Positions 48,012 to 60,464 of a DNA stretch of 64,000 nucleotides are shown here, piece by piece (position 1 is the first letter of the stretch; each line of letters opens with the position of its first letter). The notes under the pieces were generated by a model, which was not told the origin of the DNA, did no database searches, and was given only the letters and a program-made list of their open reading frames with translations. A program made the translations under genes and the position numbers. Source of the stretch: Purshia tridentata (taxonomy: Eukaryota > Streptophyta > Magnoliopsida > Rosales > Rosaceae); the NCBI GenBank assembly GCA_003254885.1, contig QANT01001000.1, forward strand, positions 103,188 to 167,187. The letters run 5' to 3'.

Positions 48012-51000
48012 CTAGTAAGATTGTAGTGTGCTAAATTTCATGTTGCATTTTTTTTTCGTAATCTCTCATTTTGTTGAAATGCAGGATAATTATCAGCAGA
48101 CTGATATTGGTATGCTTTTTCTTTTGCCTGGCGATGCATTCCGTTAAGTTTTTTAGTGACAAATTAAGGATAATAATCAGCAGACTGATATTGGTAGACT
48201 TTAATTTTACCTGTTGACTAGGCTATAGGCTCTTTAGTTGTTTATCTCTTGTCCTCGTAACTTTGATACTTTCCTGACGTACCGGAGTCTGCACACATCA
48301 GAATTTGTGAGTATAATTTTTCAATAGTTTGATGAGATGAATAAATCTTATATTCTGAGGTCATTGTTGTTAGTCGGTCTTGAGAAGTATATGTATTGAT
48401 AAACAAGACAAGCAATGGAAGCCAAAATATTATCCATGCCAAAGAAAAGAGATTCAATGTTCAGTTATTAAGGGGCAGGAGATAATGGAACAAGAGCTTT
48501 TATTTTTCATATTTCCCAATTACAAGTTACAACCGACCAATGGCAGTACAGCGAAACATATGTTCTAGAATCCAGTCCTGGATCATTGACTATTATGTTT
48601 GAAAAGTTTGGTTCATGAAGGATACCTTATGTATCTTCCTTTTTTTTGACACTAATGTATGCTTTTGGATTCAAATGTAGGTGCAGCAATACGCAATGGA
48701 AGAGAAATCCTTTTTCAGGTAAATTTAAATCCATTAAATACATAAAATCTATGATCCGTATGAAATAGGGAAAGTGAAGCAATTGCAGCTTTAAGCCTTT
48801 AACTACTCTCTGATGTGTTGAAGTGGTTGAAATCTTTGAGTAAAATGGTTGCTGCTTCTTTTAGCTTTCTTTTTAATTTCTTTAACTTATTTCAATTGGA
48901 AATATGGGATTTTTAAGAGGTTTTGAGTGCATGCAACGCTATCATAGATTTCAGCTTTTGACTATATTAGTTAGTGAGAATATTGAAGCATGTGGTTTGA
49001 CAGACTTATATCTACAGGCCTTTAACTGGGAGTCTCATAAACATGATTGGTGGAGAAATTTAGAAAGCAAGGTTCCAGATATAGCAAGATCTGGATTTAC
49101 GTCAGCATGGTTGCCACCAGCAACTCATTCCTTTGCACCTGAAGGTTGGATGCAGGGTGGTTTCTTATTCTTTCTTCATATAGATGATGGCTGGATCCTC
49201 ATGTTCTCTGTCTTTTCCTCATATTACAGGTTACCTCCCGCAGAACCTATATTCCCTCAATTCTAAATATGGATCCGAGCACCTATTAAAAGCTTTACTT
49301 CAAAAAATGAAGCAACATAAAGTTAGACCAATGGCTGACATAGTTATCAATCATCGTGTGGGGACTACCCAAGGGAATGGTGGAATGTACAATCGTTATG
49401 ATGGAATTTCATTGCCGTGGGATGAACATGCTGTCACATCTTGTACCGGTGGACTGGTAATGAAATTTATATTACTTTAATAACTTCAATGACCCTGCAT
49501 GATCAATGATGCAATGTCCACTAACCTCACTGAATGTCTCTGTATTTCATATACCAGGGTAATAGAAGCACTGGGGACAATTTCCATGGGGTTCCTAATA
49601 TTGATCACTGCCAACTTTTTGTTCGAAAGGATATTACAGCATGGCTACAGTGGCTACGTAATAATGTTGGTTTTCATGATTTTCGATTTGATTTTGCTAG
49701 GGGGTAAAGTCATACTGACTTGAAATTCAGTTTTCTCTTTACTTGGGTTTAGTCACTGCTTACTTTTCTTCTTCCTTTTCTTTAATTGTGTGTATTCACT
49801 GCTTTCTTTGTTATGTCTTTTCAATGTTTCAATAGTTATTCAGCAAAATATGTGAAAGAATACATTGAAGGAGCAAAACCAATTTTTTCCGTTGGGGAGT
49901 ATTGGGATTCTTGCAACTACAATGGTCAGGTCTTGGACTACAATCAAGGTATGATACATTGATGTTTATCAACATAAGTTCATCGATTATTGTTGAACTA
50001 ATCAGATTACCAACCAATGTTAGCTCCAGTCATTCTATATTGAACAGAATCAAATAGCTATAAGCATGAAGTAAGCTTAAGGAAGCTTTACTCTGAAGCT
50101 CCTAGCAGTTTGACTAAAATGATGGACATTATATGCTATGTTTTCTTTGTGGGCACAATGTCTCAAGTGGTTTCAGTGGTCAAATCTCTTCACCCTCACT
50201 TTTTTCCCATGGGGTTAATTTACCATTGAGTATGCTGTACGATTTAATTATTGATTTAATTATGATTCTATTGATTTGTTTATATTGTTTCCACAAACAC
50301 CATTTGCAGATAGCCATAGACAGCGGATAGTAAATTGGATTGATTGCACAGGACAGCTATCAACTGCATTTGACTTCACAACCAAGGGAATTCTTCAGGT
50401 ATCTTCCATATCCAACCCTCCACAACCAACCCTAAACACATACAATCTTCTCTAGAGTGAGATTTCTCCTTTTCTTTAACTTTTTATTTTCTTGTCTTTT
50501 GTTCTTCCCTCTGTTTTTGTGTGAGGACAATTATACATGCATTCCTATGTAGGAAGCTGTTAAGGGACAGTTATGGCGCCTACGTGATGCCCAAGGGAAG
50601 CCACCTGGTGTAATTGGATGGTGGCCTTCAAGAGCTGTCACATTCATAGATAATCATGATACAGGCTCAACACAGGTACTGTATATACTTTATATTCTGA
50701 AGAATTTGACTGAAATGGTTTCTAGGCAACTGCTGGGGTCATTACTCTTGCTTCATACGCATATATTGCATGCAAGAAAAGAATTTGAACTTATAATTTC
50801 TGGTCTCACCTTTTCAATTATGTTTTTGTTTGGTACTTTCATATCTCAGTGATGTATGTAAGTAAAGAATTTTGAGTTTGTTTCACAAGATATTATTTAA
50901 GCTTGTATCATTGGAAGTTTTATGTTGCTGGGTAGTACTGGGTACCTATCTTTTAAGAAATTGAGATTTTGGTCGAATAATAAAAGTTAGAAAATTCACT

Positions 51001-51697
51001 CACTTAATCTTCATTTTGTCTCGCAGGCTCATTGGCCCTTCGCTTCGAATCATATTATGGAGGTATATAAACTGGTTTTTCTAAGTTAAAATGTTTTGCA
51101 TTTAGATGGGAAATCCAGGTCAGAAAATGTTGTTGGCTTGTTGCCCTTATTGCCCATTAGATGTATAGTGGTGATGTTATTTTCTTCTTGTCCTTGATGT
51201 TATTAGTGTTGTTATAATCCATTAATTGATATTAGTATAATTCTTTAAATTTACTTGAAATTGAGTCAAATTAGCCTCTCTTTTGCAAGTTTTCTAACTC
51301 GTCAATCCATGTTATCCACAGGGTTATGCATATATACTCACGCACCCGGGAATACCAACAGTCTTCTATGATCATTTCTATGATTGGGGTGACTCCATTC
51401 ATGATCAGATTGTGAAGCTGGTATGCAGAACAGATAGTTCCTTTATTGCCTTGGCATATTTTGAACAAAAATTCCTCCTTTGTAAGCATTTGAACTTGTG
51501 TGCAGATGAACATTAGGAAGCATCAAGACATTCACAGCCGATCATCTATAAGGATCTTGGAGGCCCAGCCGAACCTCTACTCTGCTATAATTGGGGAGAA
51601 AGTGTGCATGAAAATTGGGGATACTTCGTGGTGCCCAACCGGCAAGGAGTGGACACTGGCAACCTCTGGGCACAGTTATGCTGTTTGGCATAAGTAA
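47932..51697 (+). CDS. AMY2: Cytosolic alpha-amylase (AMY2 type)
   Basis: Endo-hydrolyses alpha-1,4-glucans. 410 residues; no secretion signal or plastid transit peptide is evident, which matches the cytosolic plant AMY2 class. Exons: 47932-47949, 48085-48109, 48681-48718, 49018-49144, 49230-49456, 49558-49703, 49836-49948, 50310-50398, 50553-50675, 51027-51062, 51322-51420, 51506-51697; 1233 bases in frame. GH13 signatures are [10 protein letters not shown], then DFRFDFARG (nucleophile Asp190), FSVGEYWD (acid/base Glu215) and [11 protein letters not shown] (Asp297). The C-terminal plant amylase domain ends [30 protein letters not shown]. The first two exons are tiny (18 and 25 bases), so the start at MSYLGN is less sure than the rest. 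The order with its neighbours matches what I recall of At1g76130. Confidence 0.93.
47957..48011. repeat. Compound (TC)n(TA)n microsatellite in alpha-amylase intron 1
   Basis: TC units at about 47957-47987 are followed directly by TA units to about 48011. The array begins seven bases inside intron 1, after the 18-base first exon. Confidence 0.95.
48169..48193 (+). other. Possible duplicated micro-exon in alpha-amylase intron 2
   Basis: A near copy of the 25-base exon 2 (48085-48109) lies 84 bases downstream. It differs at one base (AAT for TAT) and keeps AG before it (attaag) and GT after it (gtagac). It would encode DNNQQTDI in place of DNYQQTDI in the same phase. Flanking bases on both sides are also shared, so this is a small tandem duplication. 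It may be skipped, used alternatively, or cryptic. Confidence 0.6.
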
Positions 51698-54600
51698 ATT
51701 AGAAACGTTCCATATATAGTTAAGGGAATAGTTTATAGAACAAAATAACATTTCTGCTTGTGGGGATGCCACAGGGAGCGGACTGGCGATTCAAAGCTCC
51801 CCATACATGCTATGTAAATATTATACCAAACAAGGCTTCCTCCAATATTTGCATTGGGAATCTTTTCTTTTGCCTAGGAAGTTAACTCACACCAAAATCC
51901 CAAATAGGATGAGAACCCACGTCGTCACCCTCCAGGGCCATTTCACATTTTGCTCGTAGGCCAGCTTTTGGCACTGGGAATCATTGTAGTAACTTTTATG
52001 TTTGGAACCGAGGCTTCATTTTCTGTCATTAGGCCATTGCTAGTGCCCTACACTTGTGTCATATACATATATATCGAGTGTTCCTTTATGCAAAGTCTTT
52101 GTCTGAGGGAAAAAATCTATTGCTTTTTTCTGTCATACTTTATAAAGGCCTTCAACGTTCGCCCCCACATCGCACTACCGATTCCAATTGATTGGGTCTT
52201 AATTTGATGGTTCCATCTTCCATATTTTGAATACAAAACACCCAATCTGGTTTGGTTGTATCTGCGATTTAAGCTACAAGAGGCCAGCCTAGAGCAGTTT
52301 TGCTTGCAAGTTGCAATTAAACAACAATTATAACATTATAACAACAGTTTTGACTAAATAATAGGTAGGTATGAGAAAGCAGCAATGTTGGGATGAGGCG
52401 GTAACGGGCGAGGGGTAGGAAGAAAGTCCATTAGTCCAGTTGACTATGTACATATGCCTTTTTAATTGGTAAAGCTGTTTGACCATCCACCCAGTCATAA
52501 AAACAACAAAGGTGTTTCCAGGCGATATTATAACACACATATATATATAATTAAGGAGTTGCTGAATAGCACAAACAAGCCATAGCCATAAAGGCAATCA
52601 TAGAATTATAGTAAAAAGAAGAGAAAGTTTGGTCCTGTAGTATATGATGTCCGGACATATGGACACAGATTTCATAAGTAAAAGCACCAACCACCACCAA
52701 ACATAATTAATATTCCTTTTAATAATATAATCAATTTGTAACATACATACTGACTTACTTACTTCCTCTTGAGTCTTAAGACAGTAAGTAGTAGAGAAGA
52801 GAATTACTGACTGGATTTGATGCATGGGCCCCAACTTGGTAATAACAATGGATATCACCCCTGCTTGTAATTGTATGCCACATTTTAAGTTCTTTACCAT
52901 ATTTCCATCGTATATCCTACAATATCCCATCATCCATCATCCATCAAAGTTGAGAGAGAGAGAGAGAGAGAGTGAGAGAGAGAGTCACATGGCAGTAAAG
53001 CTGGAAAGAGACTCGTCTACATCGCCATCATAAACATGGTCATAGCTCTCATCATTACTGTGTTGAAAACTCAAACACAAACATCTTCCCCATCACATCT
53101 TTCCCTAACAGGCCTGCAACCAAACAACAACAAACCCACAAATAATAAGCTAATATGCATGATTATGATCACTGTACGTAGATATATGTATAAAAAGGAA
53201 TTTTAAGGGGTAGTCAGAAGGAAATACATCAAAATCATGCACCGATTTTCCTTTTCTTGCAAAAATATGGTACAGGCTTAAGCTGCAATTAACCGTAGTA
53301 AAGCTAGAAACAGCTTAATTAATTTTGTTATTCAAATTAACTCCATCATCTGACTTTTCATATCATGGAGCCGCTAGCTTATAACTTATAAGCATAATTT
53401 TCCGACCAAAAAAATAAACGTAAAAAACCAGGCAGACGTTAATTAAGAATAAAGTAGCAGATGCAACCTTACAATTATTATTGATTATTAATTAGAGTAC
53501 TGCATCTGTATGTGAAGCAATATGACTATTAGTACTGTCTACTACAACAAGTCTAGAACCCCAATATCTCTCACAATCATGAAAAAGGGTGGATTCCATG
53601 CATCGAGCTCTGGAATCTGTTTGCCTTGCTTTTTAAATTGAACGACTAGTCAACCACATTTCCACACAACACAACAACACAGGAGCTGCCTCATGAATTC
53701 ATCATTTGACCTTGGATACCTTAAATAATATACTACTTTCTGTTTATGTATGAATCAAATTAATTATTAAAATATTAATTTGAATTGTTATATATCTCTT
53801 TTGGAATTTAGACCAATATATTCTTCTAGCTATCAATTGCTAATTTGCAAATAGCTAGCTAGAAAAAAATTGTCCCCACCACATCGATGATGGATCCTAA
53901 TATATATACTTTTTCAAAACGGATACAAAAGAAGAGAAGAAGTATGGATAAAAGTTGGCACTTTAATTTGCAGAGTGTGCAGGGAACAAAGCGCATGAAT
54001 CTTTTTCATGCCTAATTAAACTAAAAGGAGGCCGGGAAAAGTACTACTTTTCCTCCTATATGTTCTGATTTCTCACGTTGGACCCCACACTGCAGTATAA
54101 TACATGCTATAATTAGGTGTGATGCCATTACCAACTCTATATTTATGTTTAACATTTTTTTTGTATATAATTATATATATGTGTAACATTAACCATGCAT
54201 CCGTCTATCAGAAATATAACCCTCTAAACAATATAGAAATTAAAATAATGTTACGTTACAGTTAGCAAAAAGTATCGATTATAATAGTATTCAGGTATAA
54301 GACACCATTTTGTATTTCAATTTATAGATCTGAACTCAATATATATCAGATAGCATATATTGAATTGATATCTAGCTAGCTAGCTAGCTTAATGTTAAAA
54401 ATTAATTAATTAATTTTTCAGTCGAGACAAGTAGACTATCTAACCAATAATTATAGGGTTATCTATCTAGTATCTTCTACACCTACGTACAGTACGTGCT
54501 AGTTGGTAATTGTAATTAATTAATCCTAGTTACAACCTCCAGTTGAGTTGAGTTTGCTCTTATGTAAATTAACGTAAGATCCGTTAGCCATTAAATAGCA

Positions 54601-57080
54601 GACGAGAGAAGACGGTACGTGTGAAGCTGCATTGGAACCCTAGCTAAGCTAGCTAACTTGGTAAACCACGACGTACTGATCGAATCGTGGTGGAGGAGCA
54701 AAATTAATTAATTAAATTATCGTTTACCTTTTCCCCATATCAAATAAATTGTTTAAAGTTGGAATTCAAATGAAGTCGATAAACAAGTGTGCATGCCAAT
54801 ATGCCATCAAGCTTTCTTTGTCCCAATGATTCAATCATGGTTCTGACAGGAACTCAGCAAGACAACTGGTATGTACTGTGCACAGACTAATATTGGGACG
54901 TAGACAGGTCAGATATTGGCCGGGAACAAAATAAAAATCAATTTGATTTCAGTCCTTCTGATCAAACATAAATATTCTACGTGGGATATATCGATATACC
55001 CTAATTTCTTCTGTATACTAGTTTCTGATTCATCTGTGAAAATTTATTGGGTGTGGACCGTCTGGTTGGGGGTAGATATTTGAATCAATAACTAGTAGCT
55101 AGGATAGTTGGGTTGGTCTAATAAATGCATGCACATAACTTTATTAATGCTAGGCAATTGCTAGCTAGCTCTTTGCTTCGACTTTGCGGAAGTTTGTTCA
55201 ATTTCTCAGTTCTTATATATAAAGGTAAAGATTGCTCCTCCCTAGCTAGCTCACCTCCCTCCCATGGCTTGTGGGCGTCATGAGTGCGACGTATCCATCG
55301 ACAAAGGGGAAGATTTGTTGTCTATCAGACCACTTCTCTCACAAATATACTCCATCATCAGACTAAATAGTAAATATATATATATATGTGTGTGTGTGTG
55401 TGAATGTAATGTAGTGTTCATTGTTTAGTCAACGAAATGAATGAATAGTCGATGATCTTTAAAAGTAATTAAACTAAAAAACCAGCACACATATATGCAC
55501 ATGCATACACAATGGAAGGGGCCGGAGTGCTATTACTATGCATAGAAGATAACAAAAGTTTGTTAATTAAATATATGGTGTGTAATATTATATAATTGGA
55601 GAGGATTGACCTAACTAACTAGCTAGCTAATAAAGTTTTACCTTTTAATCACATTGTTGTTCGTCAATGTGTGTTGTAGGTCAAAATTGAATGTTAGTGT
55701 GCGTGGTAGGCGCGGATGAGGTACCTAGGATTCCACACTTAGTGGTTTAGTAGGACCCCTGATATATCAGTTAAACAAGGTTGGCTATAGTTCATTAGCT
55801 CCTCTCACTTCTCACTTAGCTTCTATATTAAGCTTTAATTATTTGGTCAAAAAAAAAAAATAAGCTTTAATTAATTAGTTCAATGCTTAATTAGAGCTTA
55901 TAGTAATATATTTTGACTGAATATTCTTATGAATGATTCACATATATATTGGTCACAATAAATCTTTAATCTTATTAAAATATAATATTTCAATTAAGAG
56001 AATTTAATAAATAAATGAGGAACAATGCATTTAAGAATTGAATTCACTTCAATAATTATTGATTTCAATTGAGCAAAGTATATAATTCAAGTGATTGGCA
56101 TTTTAAAATTCACCAAGTGAAGATGAATCAACAAAGTCGTAAGTATTGATCGAACCACAATGGAATTATAGAAACATGGGTACCCTTGAACCGGGGCGCG
56201 CAGGAGCAAGGCGTCGGACTTTCTTAATTGTGTAGTTGCATAACATAATGGACTTTATTTAACTTAATCGCATCTCTCCAGTCGCTCCTCCTTTCCATCC
56301 CTAAAGATAACTATTTAGCTATTCTTATCTTTAAAGATAAACTTCTTGACATGGTCAAAAAAATAAACTTATTGAGTACCAAAAAAATTAAATAAAAAAA
56401 AATTAAACGTCTTGATTATCTATGGCTGTACGTTGTTGCACTGGATTTTATGATGTGATGAGTGGTGATAAATGCAAGATAACCCACCACACTAATCAAG
56501 CGGTTTCCTTGAGTCAAAATTGAAATCAATCAATGGTCCACTTAGCCAATGGACGGTCCAGATATGATGGATGCCCCCCAAGCCTCAGTCTGATGGTTAA
56601 TTTAATTACAGAATTTGTGTGTTTTAATCTGAAAGTGAATAACCTGAATTAAGTTTTGTTAATATATGGGGGCAGTAGACTGAGCAGTAGTGAGTAGAGA
56701 GAGAGAAAGAGAGAGAGAGTTATTGCGGGGCATCAGAAACGAGGGGTGTGAGGAAGGCAAGAAAAGGGTGAGGGGGGTTTGGGGTTTCATCAGAAACGAG
56801 GGGGAAAGGGAGGAATAACTATGATGATCCTTTCTTTCTTTGATATTTGAGATCCTATTCCTTCTCTGTAGCCTTTGGGAATGAACCATCCAATCTCATG
56901 ATTTTTACTCTTCTCTTTTCTTTGCTTTGCTCAATTGCTGTGCTGTCTTTTGAGTTTTTGAGTCTGAAAGACTGAAACCACCTTTTCTTCACTCTTCCTC
57001 TCATTTAATTTAATTAATTACACCCCGACCCCCACCCTCTCATTTATTGTGACTCGCTCATCACCCTCTCCTTAAATACA
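51698..57080. other. Large intergenic region between alpha-amylase and MIR394
   Basis: 5.4 kb without a credible protein gene. It starts with the alpha-amylase 3' UTR. Simple repeats seen are (GA)n at about 52952-52984, a (CTAG)n run at 54372-54389, and (TA)n(TG)n at about 55374-55402. The right end contains the MIR394 promoter, with a TATA-like cttaaatac near 57071. I could not find another microRNA or a transposon border here by eye. Confidence 0.5.
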
Positions 57081-57263
57081 ACCCATCTGCCTCCTCACCC
57101 TAATCTTCCATATCATATGTTTTCACTGTCTCTAAGTGTCTGCCTCTTTCTATCTCTTTCTGTGCTTTGTTTGGGTGTCTGTGTTGTTATATATATTGAG
57201 AGAAATTAAGGATCTGCAACACTCCAAGGCTCTGGTTGGCAAACTTCATCATGTGGGTTTAGC
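57081..57263 (+). promoter_or_regulatory. Probable 5' part of the MIR394 primary transcript
   Basis: The TATA-like cttaaatacaac near 57071 would place transcription start close to 57100. The leader is CT-rich and contains one short ATG frame of 30 codons (57117-57209), rich in Leu, Ser, Val and Cys. Whether it is translated is unknown. Confidence 0.4.
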
Positions 57264-57399
57264 AAAGGGTTTCTTACAGAGTTTATTGGCATTCTGTCCA
57301 CCTCCTTCCTCTGCTTGAATCTTCTCGATCTTTATGTTCATTTTATTTGTATATGGAGGTGGGCATACTGCCAACTGAGCTCTGTTGGCTTCTCTTTGT
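57264..57399 (+). ncRNA. MIR394: MIR394 precursor hairpin
   Basis: The 20-nt miR394 sequence TTGGCATTCTGTCCACCTCC is at 57286-57305 on the 5' arm. The star strand AGGTGGGCATACTGCCAACT is at 57357-57376 on the 3' arm. Together they form a duplex with 2-nt 3' overhangs, two mismatches and one G-U pair. The lower stem continues with ACAGAG (57276-57281) pairing with CTCTGT (57380-57385). The loop is about 51 nt. miR394 targets the F-box gene LCR (LEAF CURLING RESPONSIVENESS) and moves from the protodermal layer to maintain shoot stem cells. In Arabidopsis, MIR394B lies, as I recall, directly beside AMY2, as here. Confidence 0.96.
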
Positions 57400-60300
57400 A
57401 AAACCCTCGTGATATCTATGTTCTTCATATATATATATATATATATATTCCACCTTAATCTTAATTTATCCCTTTTACTATGATAAATTATATTATCGTG
57501 CTTTCCATGTATTCACATAAATATATATATCACCAATTAATTTTTCTTTCATTTTCTGAAGAAGGCAGTTTCTGGCGCTTATCATGCTTATCTTCTTGGA
57601 TCGCCCTTAGTTTTACTATTACTTTCTTTAATTTCTCTTTATTATTTTGAAATAAGAAGAGATAAATCACAAGTTTATCCCTTCTGCTGTCTGTTTCTGT
57701 TTTTTGTTTTGTTTTTTTGCAGGGTTCAATTGTCTGTTAATGCGTCTTACCTAGCTAGCTATCAGCGGAAATGATGAACACTGAACGCCACAAGCATATA
57801 TCATGTGTAGCTCTTTGGACATCATGCGTCTTAATCTGCTAGTGTTTCTGTTTGGTAACCCTAGCTAGCTAGCTACTTTTCATTAATTGCAATTAGATTT
57901 TCCTTTTTTTCTTTTAATTTCCAATTGCCCTCGTCATTCAACGATGGGGTTCTGCTGTACATGATTATTTTCTTAAGTTGTTGTGAGTCTCGTACTAATT
58001 AATTTTATTCTTTGCATCTTAATTAGTTGCAGAAGATTAAACATGAATCATAAAGATTGGACGCAGGAAAACACTCGAAGACAGAAGCTAGCTGGCGAGC
58101 TCTAACGCTTGCAGCAAGCAAGCATTTGATATTCTGATGGGGCCGGGTCAAAAGGGGGATGGCTAGGATGGATGCACTACAAATTATAAATGTAACGTTC
58201 GTCTAGATGGCACCAAAATGATAGCAGCAGATATCTACCTGCTTCATCAATGGTCTTGAATTTTCCACATCTTTCTGTAATTACTTGTTATGATGCTGAT
58301 TATGAGACAAATGCAATGTAAAGGCACTTCAGTGTTCATGGCACTGGCATGCATGCCTGCCACTTATTAGTGTCAGTAATTCAATTCTTAATTACTATTT
58401 ACTATTAAAATTACTTGGTAGGCCAAACCAAGTCTTTTAATAAATGTGATATAATATAACTGAAGAAAAGAATACGTCTTTCCTAGGCCCTAAGCCATTG
58501 GGCGTATACTCTTAGGCTTATGATTGAACACTGACAGCGCCAATAAATAACGCAGAAACATGACCCACGACCCTCTCTACGTGACGCGTTTTTTACCCAA
58601 TTAAATACCGTAGGGCAGGATGGTACCGTAAATATCATTCATTTGATGGTAATTAAATACCAAATAATGCTACGTTTTAAAATAAATTTTCAAAATTCTA
58701 GAGCCGATGAGAATGAAGAACATCCTCAGTAAGAGCATCCACTAATGGAGGAGTGGCAAATGTATAAGAGAAAAAAAAAAATTAACGGCCCTCCTATTTT
58801 GTAATTATTTTTGGATTGATTAATTCCGTGCAAATTATATTGTAAGTTGTTTCGTGTCTGTGACAGTGTTACTGCTGTCTGAAGAGGGAAGGCACTGAAA
58901 GCTTTTGGAGCGGGGTCGCTTTCCGCTCTGTGTGGTCTGACGGCCACATTTTTTTTGCTACAGGATACAAGAGCGGCTTCGGTCAACGCACTTTGATTTT
59001 ATTCAACTGAGTAATCCATTTTCTTTTTGACCTGAATTCAAACACTAATCTTGTGCCTATCATTTTCTATGAATTAAATTGTATAAAATAAATGTATTTA
59101 TGTGATTCATTTTTTATTAAAAAAAAAATTATATAAAGATATGTAACATTAACAATAGCTTATAGCTCTAGGTTTCGCTTTTTAAAGGTCCATGGCTTTG
59201 GTTATTGACATGAACATATCGTTGATAACATATAATCTTAAGAATAGTTAGGTGGGTATAGATCACTGTCAGTCAAGTGTGATCAATTGTGCATGCAACT
59301 TAAGTATGTATATATGGTAATGGGAAAAGGAAAAGGAAAAGTGAAAACAAACAGGAGCTGGTAGTCAACTACTAATTTAATTAGTAAATCACCAAGCACA
59401 ACCTGGATCGACATAAGAGAGAGGAGGGGGGAAAATTGAAAAAAGTGGCAATGGAAATTGGAAAGAGATAGGTCCATGTTTGGCAGCAGCAAAAAGAATA
59501 TTGTGAGCATTTCATTCTGCAAGTGAAAGATAGTCCATAATCTAGCGAAAAGCAAATGAGATCCAGCCATATGATAAAGAATATTATGTTATTTGTTTTC
59601 ATGATTGATGGAGGCATGTTTGTTTCAAGGAAAGCATTGGAAGGTGAAAAACCCACACTTAGACAATAAAGTTTGAAAAGAAGAAAAAGCTTTTTCAGTA
59701 ATAAATTCATTGTCCCCATGAACTTGTTAGTAGTACCCACAGAGACAAATGATGCTGAAATCCATCTTTATGTTTTAAACTTGATGCTTTCTCACACACA
59801 ACAAAGGTGTACCAACTAAATTAGGAGTTTAATATTAGCCTACTCCCACCTTTTTCTGTCTATTATCATCTCCATTATATCCACCGGAACACATGGTTGA
59901 ATTTTGGGTCAAGGTCTAGCCCGGTTTCGGGCTTTGATATTTAAGATTTGGAGTCTGGGCCGGTTTAGTGGCGTTAGATACTGGTTTGTCTGGAAGTGGC
60001 ATAAACGATTGTCATAATGCAATGGAACCTTCGTATTTCCTAATCACCACCTTAAATCTCACTGCATGCATAGTTCAAACAATTTGGCATATTTTGTCCT
60101 AGATATGTCAATAATGAATGGGGTTGGCGAAGCATTTGTTTGCATATGCAACTAACTAGACACATAAGTTCTGTATTCTGGCTGGGTTGAGGTGAGTGCG
60201 TTTGATCATGACTCATGAGTCATACGAACCCCAATTTATTCACCCAGTACATATGAAAAATACTAAAGTGCCCCTCTTCCCTCCCAGTTATTTAAAGAAG

Positions 60301-60464
60301 ACTGAAATAGGGCATTGGAATCTTTCGCTATGTTATTGGATCATAGACTGAAAAAACAATATATCATCTACTAACCAGAAGTTGGCCAATACTAGTTTAG
60401 AACCATGACATAATCTTTCAAAGGTATAAAGTTTCTCATACTAGAGCCTATTATTTCATTATCA
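57400..60464. other. Intergenic between MIR394 and RopGEF
   Basis: Holds the 3' part of the MIR394 transcript, an (AT)n run at 57427-57449, and then AT-rich DNA. A GC-richer patch at about 58855-58985 contains a short palindrome (GAGCGG at 58908 with CCGCTC ending 58928). No protein gene was seen. Confidence 0.5.

Noticed and set aside
55832-55877. Repeated taagctttaatta words around a poly-A run
   Set aside because: Too short to define an element; most likely a local slippage duplication.
57136-57318. 60-codon open frame overlapping MIR394
   Set aside because: It has no ATG start and simply runs through the microRNA hairpin, so it is not a protein gene.
58730-58760. MITE-like end (agagcatccactaatgg)
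   Set aside because: A matching inverted end and target duplication were not found within a few hundred bases.
58726-58986. 86-codon minus-strand frame
   Set aside because: It resembles no known protein, and its composition follows the local GC-rich patch.
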